This document shows positions 44,332-53,129 of a DNA stretch of 64,000 bases, piece after piece. The position numbers were made by a program, and so were the translations under genes. Under the pieces are notes generated by a model. The model did no database searches and was not told the origin of the DNA. It worked only from the letters and a program-made list of their open reading frames with translations. The stretch's first letter is position 1. The number at the start of each line of letters is the position of its first letter. Source of the stretch: CAYYMH01 sp964472785 (lineage in GTDB: Bacteria > Zhuqueibacterota > Zhuqueibacteria > Thermofontimicrobiales > Thermofontimicrobiaceae); assembly GCA_964472785.1 (NCBI GenBank), contig CAYYMH010000006.1, forward strand, positions 1 to 64,000, in the 5' to 3' direction.

Positions 44332-46221
44332 TTACAATTTAATATCGCTTCCGATCAGAATTTTGATTTCAAACAATGGTTCGTGAATGATTAATTCGGG
44401 CAGGCCGAGCTGTGATGCTAATTTTCGCGCGGTTTCTGCATGAGTCGAATCACATTTGATGAACGATTTTGGATAATTGGAGTGATCCGCATTGCGGTAG
44501 TCAATAATTTCCAGCCGGTGATTTTCAAAATTTTGATTGTGCAACTGATTACTCAGCATTCTCGCCATACCGCCAATTTTGTAGCCGTTTAAAATTTCCA
44601 GATACATGTTTTCTTTTTGTTCTTCGGGCGCTAAATAACGATCCTGAATTGGGGGGAGCTTAAAATCTTCGCCAATCACGATGGTGAAATCAAGCGGATT
44701 AACTTCAGGGTTAATGTTGAAGATTTGATTAAATAGTGAGCTGTATTGATCCACTTTATCCTTTACAATCGGTATTATTTCTGAATTTTCAGGTCTCCGC
44801 CAGATAATTTTGGACCGAGTTAAGCGATAGGATGATTTCACGCTTGAGATGCTATTGGTTCCTGAAACGGATCGAATCCGGTTTATCAGATTTGCCAGTG
44901 TCAATCTTTTGGTAGAACCATTTACAATTGCAACGTCCAAACTGATTTGTTCATCGATCTCTTCCGGTGGCTCAATTTGGGGCAACTCTTGTTTTACGGT
45001 ATCTTCTGCTGGCTCTGTTATATCCTCATCTGCAATGAATACGGTACTGTCCGGTTCAGTCAATGGAGCGCTGGTATCGGATTGCCCGAATGTATCAGTT
45101 GAATCCGACATTGATTTAATGCGCTGGACTTTTGTCGTTTCAGTCAGTGAATTCCAGTAATCCGGTATATATTTAAATGCAATAAAAGCGAAGATGGCAA
45201 TGATGGCGATGATGATGCCCAGGTTTAAAAAACGGTTGAAATTGTTACCGGACTCTTTCGGTGGTGGTTTTTGTTTTGTCCGCCTGAGTCCGCCACGCCA
45301 TCCGTTTCTGTCATTTGAAAAATCGTCCATACTTTTATCGTCCGGTGTTTGTTCATCATCCATTTTCGATCGGTAGCGGACACCTTTAATAACGATTTCT
45401 CGCTCTTTGGGTTCCGGTATGACAGGGGGCGTTTCCACAGGCAGTTCTTCTTCTTCAAAAGTCAGTCTCTTAATTCCTTTCACTTTAATCATAATTGCCG
45501 TCGCATCTTCATCTGGATTTGATTGTAACGTATTCTGAACAACCGTTTCGCAGGTTTGCAGCGGTGCCTTGGTACTGATAACGAGTCTCAAATCGTTTAC
45601 CGGCATCGCCTGCACAATACTGTCCGAACAAATAAAAATAGAATCCTTGAGTTGAATTTGCCGCTGAATCACATCAATTTGGGCATTTTCATAATAGCCC
45701 AAATATTTTGATTTATCCTCCGAATCCGAATGAATCGAATCATCGGGAGCGGATTTACTTTTTTCAGATCCGGCTTTTTCAAAAATATTTTCTAAAATAT
45801 CATTTCGAAATAAATAGGCGGAGCAATCCCCCGTTCCGGCGATAAATAAAGTGTCACCTTGAATAATGGCACACATCACCGAGCAGGTAAAATAGCCCTT
45901 GTCAGCTTTTTCAGTATTGGCTTCGAAAACAACGCGATTTGCTTTTTTTAGGGCGTTGCTCAACATGTGCTTCACATCATCATTCCATGGGGAATCAAAA
46001 TAATTTTGAATGGTGGTTTCAACGATGAGTTTGCTGGCAATTTCGCCGTCTTCTTCTTTTCCGTGAGCATCGACCACCAAAAACATTTGGCCCCGTTGAT
46101 GTAATTTTTCGGGTTTGTCAGGGAGATAATAACCGATTGCGTCTTCGTTGTGAGTTTTGCTTGCTCCCTTTGATGAGCTTTTACCAAACTCAAGGCTAAA
46201 AATCATTTTTTCGTCATTCAC
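44332..46221 (-). CDS. PP2C-type protein phosphatase fused to two LytR_C-like extracytoplasmic domains
   Basis: About 629 residues. The cytoplasmic N-terminal PP2C domain (about 8-250) has THNEDA, the metal site VVDAHGKEEDGEIAS, GDCSAYLFR, the later SDS (normally SDG), and the closing DEDATAIMIKV. A linker precedes a single membrane segment (about 333-351, IIIAIIAIFAFIAFKYI). Outside lie two copies of a LytR_C-type fold: LDVAIVNGST...IVIGEDF (about 428-519) and YLEILNGYKIGGMARML...ILIGSD (about 540-625). So phosphatase inside and a cell-wall-type domain outside share one chain. The start is taken as GTG 46221 (AAGGTGG seven bases upstream); TTG 46227 is possible. Two bases of difference are not resolvable from sequence alone. 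Confidence 0.82.
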   Translation of the reverse strand: MNDEKMIFSLEFGKSSSKGASKTHNEDAIGYYLPDKPEKLHQRGQMFLVVDAHGKEEDGEIASKLIVETTIQNYFDSPWNDDVKHMLSNALKKANRVVFEANTEKADKGYFTCSVMCAIIQGDTLFIAGTGDCSAYLFRNDILENIFEKAGSEKSKSAPDDSIHSDSEDKSKYLGYYENAQIDVIQRQIQLKDSIFICSDSIVQAMPVNDLRLVISTKAPLQTCETVVQNTLQSNPDEDATAIMIKVKGIKRLTFEEEELPVETPPVIPEPKEREIVIKGVRYRSKMDDEQTPDDKSMDDFSNDRNGWRGGLRRTKQKPPPKESGNNFNRFLNLGIIIAIIAIFAFIAFKYIPDYWNSLTETTKVQRIKSMSDSTDTFGQSDTSAPLTEPDSTVFIADEDITEPAEDTVKQELPQIEPPEEIDEQISLDVAIVNGSTKRLTLANLINRIRSVSGTNSISSVKSSYRLTRSKIIWRRPENSEIIPIVKDKVDQYSSLFNQIFNINPEVNPLDFTIVIGEDFKLPPIQDRYLAPEEQKENMYLEILNGYKIGGMARMLSNQLHNQNFENHRLEIIDYRNADHSNYPKSFIKCDSTHAETARKLASQLGLPELIIHEPLFEIKILIGSDIKL

Positions 46222-46227
46222 TTTCAA

Positions 46228-46583
46228 TCCACCTTAATTAATGATCAAAAAATTTATCTCAATTCTCGAATTTTGAATGGAAACTTTTCTATTTGAGTTT
46301 ATTATAAAAATTGATTTCATGTGCAAAAAAACACAAGTTCAGAAATTTTATGAAACCGGGTTCTCTCAAATATTTATAATAATTGTTAATTATTAGTCAC
46401 TTATAAAAATATATAAAGCATTATTTAAAAAAGCAAGGGAAAAATAAGAATTGATTCTTTATTTGTGAAAAAGAGTGTCATACATTGGTTTCCAATTTTG
46501 TCATAAAGCAAAAAATCATATTTACTGCTTGACATTTTGTCAGAACTATTCTATATTATCATGTACTTTACAGGGATCATTCA
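46228..46583. other. Intergenic region with the uvrB promoter
   Basis: 356 bases between divergent genes, very AT-rich, with no gene. A weak AT palindrome (TAATAATT-GTT-AATTATTA, 46377-46395) may be chance. The only strong signal is the promoter at 46529-46557. Confidence 0.5.
46529..46557 (+). promoter_or_regulatory. Sigma-70-type promoter of uvrB
   Basis: TTGACA (46529-46534) and TATATT (46552-46557) are separated by 17 bases, the ideal spacing, and lie 26 bases before the uvrB ATG. No SOS (LexA) box is obvious around it. Confidence 0.75.
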
Positions 46584-48581
46584 ATGGCAGACTTTAATTT
46601 AGTGTCAAATTATCAACCGACCGGAGATCAACCGAATGCGATTCGGGAGCTTTCAGAGGGAGTTTTGCGCAAGCAAAAATTTCAAACATTGCTCGGTGTG
46701 ACTGGCAGCGGAAAAACATACACCATGGCGAATATCATTGCCAACGTTGGCAAACCGACATTGGTACTATCTCACAACAAAACCTTGGCCGCACAATTGT
46801 TCGGGGAGTTCAAAAATTTTTTCCCGGAAAATGCGGTGGAATATTTTATTAGCTATTACGATTATTATCAACCGGAAGCCTATGTCGTGACAACGGATAC
46901 CTACATCTCGAAAGATACTTCAGTCAATGACGAGATCGACCGGTTGCGTTTAAAAGCAACCAGCTCATTGATTTCCAGGCAAGATATTATTATTGTAGCT
47001 TCGGTTTCCTGTATTTATGGATTAGGTTCACCCGAGGATTACAAAGACATCATTTTAGTGTTAAGCAAAGGTGATCGGATTCAGCGAAATACTATTTTGG
47101 AAAAGTTGGTGGATATGCATTATACCCGAAATGATTTCGAGTTTGTCCGCGGAACATTCCGCGTTCGGGGAGATGTGATCGAGGTTATTCCGGCTTATGA
47201 GGAAGAAGGATTCCGAATTGAGCTTTTTGGTAATGAAGTTGAACATATTTCGAAGATAGATCCGGTTACCGGTAAAACCACTGGCACCCAGAATACAATC
47301 GCGATTTACGCGGCAAAACATTACGTGACATCTCATGAAAAAATGATGCGAGCTATCGAAACGATAAGGGAAGAGCTGGCTGAACGATTGGATTGGTTGC
47401 GGAAGCATAATAAATTACTCGAAGCCCAGCGATTGGAGATGCGAACCAATTACGATCTGGAGATGATGATGGAAATCGGTTTTTGCTCGGGCATCGAGAA
47501 TTATTCCCGGCATCTGACTGGAAGGAAACCCGGTGAAAAACCGTACACGCTGCTGGACTTTTTCCCTGAAGATTATTTGATGTTCATCGATGAGTCCCAT
47601 GTCACGATTCCGCAAGTACGGGCAATGTATCACGGAGATCGGTCGCGCAAAGAGACATTGGTGGAAAACGGATTTCGTTTACCGTCTGCGTTGGATAACC
47701 GCCCACTGAATTTTGAAGAATTTGAAAATATGATCAATCAGGCGATCTTTGTTTCGGCGACGCCGGCAGAATATGAGTTGGAAAAAAGTGAGGGTTTAAT
47801 CGTTGAACAAATTATTCGCCCCACCGGTTTAATGGATCCCGAGATTATTGTGCGACCGATCAAAGGTCAAATCGATGATTTGATCGCAGAGATTAAATCG
47901 AGGGCGGAAAAGAATGAGCGCGTGCTGGTGACAACATTGACGAAGCGAATGGCAGAAGACCTGACGGATTATCTGTCCGAAATGAAACTGAATGTGCGTT
48001 ACTTACATTCTGAAATCGATGCGCTGGATCGGGTGAAAATTTTACGGGATTTACGTTTAAAAGAATTTGATGTATTAGTCGGCATCAATTTACTGAGAGA
48101 GGGACTGGACCTGCCAGAAGTTTCATTAGTGGCGGTTTTGGATGCAGATAAAGAAGGATTTTTACGTTCTGAAACATCACTGATGCAGGTTGCCGGCAGA
48201 GCAGCGCGAAATGTGAACGGCAAAGTCATTTTTTACGGAGATACGATCACGGAGTCGATGCAAAAGACAATTGACGAAACAAACCGCCGGCGAAAAATCC
48301 AACAGCGATACAATGCAGAGCACGGTATTACCCCGCAGACAATCTATAAATCAGTTGAAGATGTCATGAAATCAACGCGTGTGGCTGATGAGAAAGTCGA
48401 TAAATGGGATACGCGGCGCAAACGAAGAAGACGGGATTTATCAGCGCCAGGCGAGCAGATGGAACAGACAGAATTAATCACGCATCTGGAAAAGCAAATG
48501 AAAGAAGCGGCAAAAAAACTGGAGTTCGAACGTGCGGCGGAATTACGTGATGAGATTGAATTTTTGAAGAACGGCGGTTAG
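46584..48581 (+). CDS. uvrB: Excinuclease ABC subunit B
   Basis: Damage-verification helicase of nucleotide excision repair, 665 residues, full length. Walker A is GVTGSGKTYTMAN (about 38-50); the beta-hairpin region FISYYDYYQPEAYV inserts between strands in known structures; FLMFIDESHVTIPQ gives motif II and LREGLDLPEVSLVAVLDADK gives motifs V-VI. The last 40 residues (QMKEAAKKLEFERAAELRDE) form the UVR motif that contacts UvrC. The uvrA and uvrC genes are not in the window. The gene stands alone, with its own promoter. Confidence 0.97.
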   Translation: MADFNLVSNYQPTGDQPNAIRELSEGVLRKQKFQTLLGVTGSGKTYTMANIIANVGKPTLVLSHNKTLAAQLFGEFKNFFPENAVEYFISYYDYYQPEAYVVTTDTYISKDTSVNDEIDRLRLKATSSLISRQDIIIVASVSCIYGLGSPEDYKDIILVLSKGDRIQRNTILEKLVDMHYTRNDFEFVRGTFRVRGDVIEVIPAYEEEGFRIELFGNEVEHISKIDPVTGKTTGTQNTIAIYAAKHYVTSHEKMMRAIETIREELAERLDWLRKHNKLLEAQRLEMRTNYDLEMMMEIGFCSGIENYSRHLTGRKPGEKPYTLLDFFPEDYLMFIDESHVTIPQVRAMYHGDRSRKETLVENGFRLPSALDNRPLNFEEFENMINQAIFVSATPAEYELEKSEGLIVEQIIRPTGLMDPEIIVRPIKGQIDDLIAEIKSRAEKNERVLVTTLTKRMAEDLTDYLSEMKLNVRYLHSEIDALDRVKILRDLRLKEFDVLVGINLLREGLDLPEVSLVAVLDADKEGFLRSETSLMQVAGRAARNVNGKVIFYGDTITESMQKTIDETNRRRKIQQRYNAEHGITPQTIYKSVEDVMKSTRVADEKVDKWDTRRKRRRRDLSAPGEQMEQTELITHLEKQMKEAAKKLEFERAAELRDEIEFLKNGG

Positions 48582-48816
48582 TGACATCAAATGTGTGAAC
48601 AATTGAAAATAAATGATTACTTTAAAATATGAGTCGGAGTCTTCGAGTCGTGACTGCAAAATAATCACAAAAAAATAAAAAAAATCTTTACTCAAATTAA
48701 ATTATTTCTTATATTTATTAAGTGTAACTGTAATTAAAAAAACAATTCCTAAAAGTTGGTATTTTATTGATGCAACATTTGGGAATTGTACCCGATGAAT
48801 TTTGATTTGATTTATT

Positions 48817-48828
48817 AGTGTTAACACT
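48817..48828. promoter_or_regulatory. Perfect 12-base palindrome before purD
   Basis: AGTGTTAACACT is a complete palindrome 27 bases before the purD ATG, within the expected promoter zone. It could be a repressor site for purine control. Upstream in the same 273-base gap, AGTCGGAGTCTTCGAGTCG (48632-48650) is a partial copy of the CAAAGAC/GACTCGAAG repeat family. Confidence 0.4.
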
Positions 48829-48854
48829 TTATTTTAGATGGGGATAATAAAAAT

Positions 48855-50117
48855 ATGAAAGTACTCGTTGTAGGCGGTGGTGGAAGAGAACACACACTGG
48901 TATGGAAAATTGCCCAGAGTCCGAAAGTTGATAAAATCTATTGTGCACAGGGAAACGCTGGTATCAGCCAAATAGCAGAGTGTGTCCCGATCGAAGCCAC
49001 TAATATCAACGCGCTGCTAAAGTTCGCCGATAAGAAGCATGTCGATCTCACTGTCGTTGGTCCCGAAGCGCCTTTAGCAATTGGCATCGTTGATGAATTT
49101 CAAAATCAGGGTTTAAAGATATTTGGTCCGACTAAAAAAGCAGCGGAAATTGAGAGTAGCAAAATATTTTCCAAATATTTGATGGAAAAAAATAAAATCC
49201 CGACAGCGGAATATGAGTCGTTTTCCGTTGCTGATAGTGCAATGGATTACATCAAATCTTCATCGATACCTATCGTTGTTAAGGCTGATGGGTTGGCTGC
49301 CGGTAAAGGTGCTATCGTTTGCAAGACGCGAAAACAGGCAACTGATGCGGTCCAATCAATTATGGTTGAGCGCGTCTTTGGAAATGCCGGTGCCAAAGTT
49401 ATCGTTGAGGAATATTTGCAGGGTGAAGAAGTATCGGTTTTAGTTTTAACAGACGGTACGAATTTTAAAACACTGATTCCGGCACAAGATCACAAGCCAA
49501 TTCTTGACGGTGACAGAGGGCCTAATACTGGCGGAATGGGAGCTTACGCACCTGCTGTTTTTGTTGATGAAAAGATGTTAAAGGAAATTGAAGATTCCAT
49601 CATTAAGCCAGCGATAAAAGGAATGGCGCTCGAAGATCGTCCCTATCGTGGTGTGCTGTACGCGGGTTTGATGATGACAAAACAAGGCCCGAAAGTCGTC
49701 GAATTTAATTGCCGGTTTGGCGATCCGGAGACCCAAGCCATTCTTCCGTTAGTTGAAAGTGATATTGTCCCAATTATGGAAGCCTGCTGCGATGGCGATG
49801 TGAGTAATTTTGAGCTTGAAAAGCTAAACAAATATGCTGTCTGTGTGATCATGGCATCCGGGGGATATCCCAATAAATACGAAAAAGGAAAAAAGATTAT
49901 TGGTCTAAATCATGATTTCAGCGATGAGATAATGGTTTTTCACTCAGGTACTAAAATGTCGGATCGGGATGTAGTGACAAACGGCGGACGAGTTCTCGGA
50001 GTCACTGCATTGGGAAAATCCGTAAAAGACGCTATCAATAATGCCTATACCGCAGTTGGTAAAATAGCCTTTGATGGCGCATATTATCGAAAAGATATCG
50101 GATATAAAGCGTTATAG
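48855..50117 (+). CDS. purD: Phosphoribosylamine-glycine ligase
   Basis: ATP-grasp enzyme joining phosphoribosylamine and glycine to GAR, the second step of purine synthesis; 420 residues, full length. The order is the N-terminal GGGGREHTLVWK loop, the VGPEAPL segment, the ATP-grasp core with VKADGLAAGKGAIVC, the GPNTGGMGAYAP signature, and the FNCRFGDPETQ metal site. The start has GGGGATAA upstream. purQ and purL lie 20 kb away on the other strand, so purine genes are not in one operon here. The epimerase gene follows after 33 bases. Confidence 0.96.
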   Translation: MKVLVVGGGGREHTLVWKIAQSPKVDKIYCAQGNAGISQIAECVPIEATNINALLKFADKKHVDLTVVGPEAPLAIGIVDEFQNQGLKIFGPTKKAAEIESSKIFSKYLMEKNKIPTAEYESFSVADSAMDYIKSSSIPIVVKADGLAAGKGAIVCKTRKQATDAVQSIMVERVFGNAGAKVIVEEYLQGEEVSVLVLTDGTNFKTLIPAQDHKPILDGDRGPNTGGMGAYAPAVFVDEKMLKEIEDSIIKPAIKGMALEDRPYRGVLYAGLMMTKQGPKVVEFNCRFGDPETQAILPLVESDIVPIMEACCDGDVSNFELEKLNKYAVCVIMASGGYPNKYEKGKKIIGLNHDFSDEIMVFHSGTKMSDRDVVTNGGRVLGVTALGKSVKDAINNAYTAVGKIAFDGAYYRKDIGYKAL

Positions 50118-50150
50118 ACAACTTTGAACAACATCAAAAGGAGCTTCGAA

Positions 50151-51071
50151 ATGAAAATTTTGGTTACCGGTGGCGCCGGATTTATTGCTTCGCATGTGGC
50201 AGACGCGTATATCGAAGAAGGACATGAGGTTGTTATTGTCGATAATTTGTCAACGGGTTCAAAAAAGAACCTTAACCCAAAGGCAAAATTTATCCGAATG
50301 GATATTCAGGATAAGGGCATTATCGATTTGATAAATCAGGAAAAATTTGATTTATTGAATCATCATGCAGCTCAGATGGATATTCGGCTTTCAGTAAAGG
50401 ATCCGGTTTATGATGCAAGCAATAATATATTAGGTACGATCAATTTATTGGAGGGAGCTGTTCGAAGCGGAGTGAAAAAGGTGATTTTTATATCCAGCGG
50501 CGGCGCTATTTACGGAGAGCAGGATGAGTTTCCGGCTGATGAAGAACACCCCACATGTCCGTTATCTCCTTATGGTATCGCGAAACTGGCAGGGGAAAAG
50601 TACCTTTATTATTATCACAAAACGTATCGATTGGATTATGTGAGTCTCCGGTATGCCAATATTTATGGTCCCAGACAAAATCCAAAAGGCGAAGCCGGCG
50701 TCATTGCTATTTTTGCAGAGAAATTATTGAAAGGGGATCAACCGATCATAAATGGGCACGGCGAACAAACCCGGGATTATGTTTATGTCGCTGATGTGGT
50801 CGAGGCGAATTTAAGAGCGACAGAATTCAGTGGTTGTGACTATTTTAATATTGGTACGGGAATCGAAACAGATGTAAATGAACTTTTCCGGCGACTGAAT
50901 GAATTGACACAAGCGAATGCTGAAGAGAAACATGGCCCTGGTAAGCCCGGCGAACAGTTGCGCAGTGTGCTGAGCAATGAGAAAGCAGAGAAAATGTTGA
51001 ACTGGCGCCCGAAAGTCGGACTTGCAGAGGGGTTGAAACGAACGGTGGATTTTTTTAGAAATAATAAATGA
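50151..51071 (+). CDS. NAD-dependent NDP-sugar epimerase (UDP-glucose 4-epimerase-like)
   Basis: 306 residues of the extended short-chain dehydrogenase family. The NAD motif is TGGAGFIASH; the acidic residue after the second strand lies in VDNLSTG. The catalytic Ser region is ISSGGAIYG and the Tyr-Lys pair is in SPYGIAKLAGEKY. YVYVADVVEANLRA and the substrate loop GPRQNPKGEAGVIAIF resemble UDP-glucose/UDP-GlcNAc 4-epimerases such as WbpP or GalE types. The start is ATG 50151, with AAAGGAG upstream; a start 27 bases earlier is in frame but lacks a ribosome binding site. Probably makes sugar nucleotides for surface glycans. Confidence 0.88.
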   Translation: MKILVTGGAGFIASHVADAYIEEGHEVVIVDNLSTGSKKNLNPKAKFIRMDIQDKGIIDLINQEKFDLLNHHAAQMDIRLSVKDPVYDASNNILGTINLLEGAVRSGVKKVIFISSGGAIYGEQDEFPADEEHPTCPLSPYGIAKLAGEKYLYYYHKTYRLDYVSLRYANIYGPRQNPKGEAGVIAIFAEKLLKGDQPIINGHGEQTRDYVYVADVVEANLRATEFSGCDYFNIGTGIETDVNELFRRLNELTQANAEEKHGPGKPGEQLRSVLSNEKAEKMLNWRPKVGLAEGLKRTVDFFRNNK

Positions 51072-51242
51072 TCGCGAGCCTGCAAATAGCGATTGATAAA
51101 TTTTGAGTGCAGCAACTGCGTTGCTGCATAAAAAATCAATTTGTAAGTCAAGTAGTAACCATAATGGAAATAACCAATTTAGAAACTTAAGATTCGAATG
51201 ATAAATCAGTGAAACTTGTAAATAAAAAACACATTTTTAAAA

Positions 51243-52436
51243 ATGAATGAAGATTTTAATGCACATTATCGGCAACGATTTCAGAGATTCCAGCAAAGAT
51301 TTGGTATCATCGGTCAATCTGAAGCGATTCACCAAATATTTGAAACGGTAGAGCAAGTTGCACCCAGCAATATTTCCATTTTGATTGTTGGTGAAAGTGG
51401 GACGGGCAAAGAGCTTGTTGCTCGTGCAATTCATGAATCCAGCAATAGAGCGGATAAGCCAATGATCATTGTGAATGCCGGAGCCATTCCGGAAGGGATT
51501 ATCGAATCAGAGCTTTTCGGGCACGAAAAGGGAGCTTTCACCGGTGCCATCGGAACCAGAAAAGGATTTTTCGAAACGGCTAATGGCGGTACCGTCTTGT
51601 TGGATGAAATAGGTGAAATGCCTTTGAATGCGCAAGTGAAAATTCTCCGTATTCTTGAGGGAAATGAGTTCAGCCGAGTCGGAAGTTCGGTAACCAAGAA
51701 AACAGATGTCCGAATCATAGCGGCAACGAATCGTGAGTTGGAACGAGAAGTGAGAAATGGCAATTTCCGGCAGGATTTATATTACCGGTTAAGGGCGGTT
51801 ACCATCAATATTCCGCCGTTGCGTTCCAGAAAAGAGGATATTCCTTTATTAAGCCGGAAATTTGCTCAAGATTTTAGTCGGGATAATCACATCGAGTTCG
51901 AGGGCTTCGATGAGTCGGCAGTTCAGGTACTGCAAGATTATCCCTGGCCCGGCAATGTTCGCGAGCTTAAAAATTTGATCGAAAGCATTATATTGTTAGA
52001 AAAAGGCGGCTTGATCACAAAAGATTCAGTGCTGAAATATTTGGATTTTTATGACAACGGAGAACGGAATTTACCAATACCGGTCAATCGCCCCACTGAA
52101 CAGGTGGAGCGGGAATTCATCTATCGGGCGCTTTTGGACATGAAAAGTGAAATTTCTCAATTACGAGAACTGATATTGACGAAGTTATTTCCGCCGCGCC
52201 GGTTAAAGAGCTGGGATGCCGAGCACCCAATAATTCACCCGGAGGAAGCAGAATTAATCGAGGATGATGGTCAGGGAGAAGCGAAAGTCATGCCTTCGGT
52301 GAAGGAAGTCGAAAAGAAGCTGATTGAAGAGACATTGATGAAATTTGACGGTAATAAACGGAAAGCCGCTACGAGTTTGGATATTAGTGAGCGAACGCTC
52401 TATCGCAAGATCAAAGAGTATGATTTGCCATTTTAG
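51243..52436 (+). CDS. Sigma-54-dependent transcriptional activator without receiver domain
   Basis: 397 residues. The AAA+ domain (about 20-250) has Walker A GESGTGKE, the sigma-54 contact loop GAFTGA (intact), LLDEIGEMP (Walker B) and the arginine-finger segment FRQDLYYRL. It is followed by a C-terminal Fis-type helix-turn-helix (KRKAATSLDISERTLYRKIK). The N-terminal 18 residues are too short for a receiver or PAS domain, so activity must be controlled by a partner protein or expression level. Proline-rich RPTEQVEREFI between the domains is a linker. In the B. subtilis-like and FCB genomes I know, such PspF-like activators control envelope stress or surface genes; target unknown here. An lptE-type gene follows 42 bases later. 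Confidence 0.9.
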   Translation: MNEDFNAHYRQRFQRFQQRFGIIGQSEAIHQIFETVEQVAPSNISILIVGESGTGKELVARAIHESSNRADKPMIIVNAGAIPEGIIESELFGHEKGAFTGAIGTRKGFFETANGGTVLLDEIGEMPLNAQVKILRILEGNEFSRVGSSVTKKTDVRIIAATNRELEREVRNGNFRQDLYYRLRAVTINIPPLRSRKEDIPLLSRKFAQDFSRDNHIEFEGFDESAVQVLQDYPWPGNVRELKNLIESIILLEKGGLITKDSVLKYLDFYDNGERNLPIPVNRPTEQVEREFIYRALLDMKSEISQLRELILTKLFPPRRLKSWDAEHPIIHPEEAELIEDDGQGEAKVMPSVKEVEKKLIEETLMKFDGNKRKAATSLDISERTLYRKIKEYDLPF

Positions 52437-52478
52437 AATCGTCCGGTGAAACAAAAATCACGAGGTTACTAATAAACG

Positions 52479-53000
52479 ATGAAATTTAAAAGCAACTTAT
52501 CTTTGAGTATTATGAGTGTGCTTCTGGGCATTCTTCATTTGCAATGCGCCTATTATTCTTTTTCAGGTTCCATGCTACCGTCGCATATTCGAACTGTCGC
52601 TATTCCCATGTTCGAAAACAGAACCAGTGAGTACGGTGTCCGGGAACAAATTACCGATCAATTGATTAATCAATTTACTCAGGATAATACTTTAAAAGTA
52701 GGTGACCAGCGCTCAGCTGATAGTATTGTCAACGGCGCGATTATCAATGTTCGCGAACAAGCCGGGGCATACGATGTTAAAGAGCAAGTGAAGGAAATCA
52801 AAGTTTTTATTACAATTCAGGCATCATTCGAAGATCTGAAAAAACATGATAAAATTTGGGAAGAACAAATAACCGAATGGGGGACCTACAATCCAAATCT
52901 ACCTCCCGGACAGGAAGGCTCAACCAGAGATGACGCCATCGCAGAGGCCATTGATAAGTTGGTGGATGATATTTTTAACAAGACAGTCACCGGGTGGTAG
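52479..53000 (+). CDS. lptE: LptE-family LPS-assembly lipoprotein
   Basis: 173 residues. Lipobox ILHLQC (Cys near residue 23) follows a short signal peptide. The mature part has the family's opening YYSFSGSMLPSHIRTVAIPM, then FENRTSEYGVREQITDQLIN and the acidic helix/beta segment. LptE plugs the LptD barrel that places lipopolysaccharide in the outer membrane; the identification supports a didermic cell. LptD is not in the window. It follows the sigma-54 activator gene and may be cotranscribed with it. The ribosome binding site is weak (GAGGT, long spacing). Confidence 0.82.
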   Translation: MKFKSNLSLSIMSVLLGILHLQCAYYSFSGSMLPSHIRTVAIPMFENRTSEYGVREQITDQLINQFTQDNTLKVGDQRSADSIVNGAIINVREQAGAYDVKEQVKEIKVFITIQASFEDLKKHDKIWEEQITEWGTYNPNLPPGQEGSTRDDAIAEAIDKLVDDIFNKTVTGW

Positions 53001-53028
53001 AATATTTTTTGTATTAAGCAATAAGTTG

Positions 53029-53057
53029 TTGATTTTAACGATAAAATTTGCTATTTT
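53029..53057 (+). promoter_or_regulatory. Candidate promoter of the TPR gene
   Basis: TTGATT (53029-53034) and TATTTT (53052-53057) are 17 bases apart, 73 bases before the TPR-gene ATG. The match is fair, not perfect. Confidence 0.4.
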
Positions 53058-53129
53058 ATAACAGTAATACAGCGATGTTAAATTTCCACACATTAGTTAT
53101 ATTCTCCATTTAAAGAAGGAGTGGAAAAA

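Noticed and set aside
46377..46395. AT-only palindrome TAATAATT-GTT-AATTATTA as an operator
   Set aside because: In so AT-rich a gap a palindrome of this kind is expected by chance.
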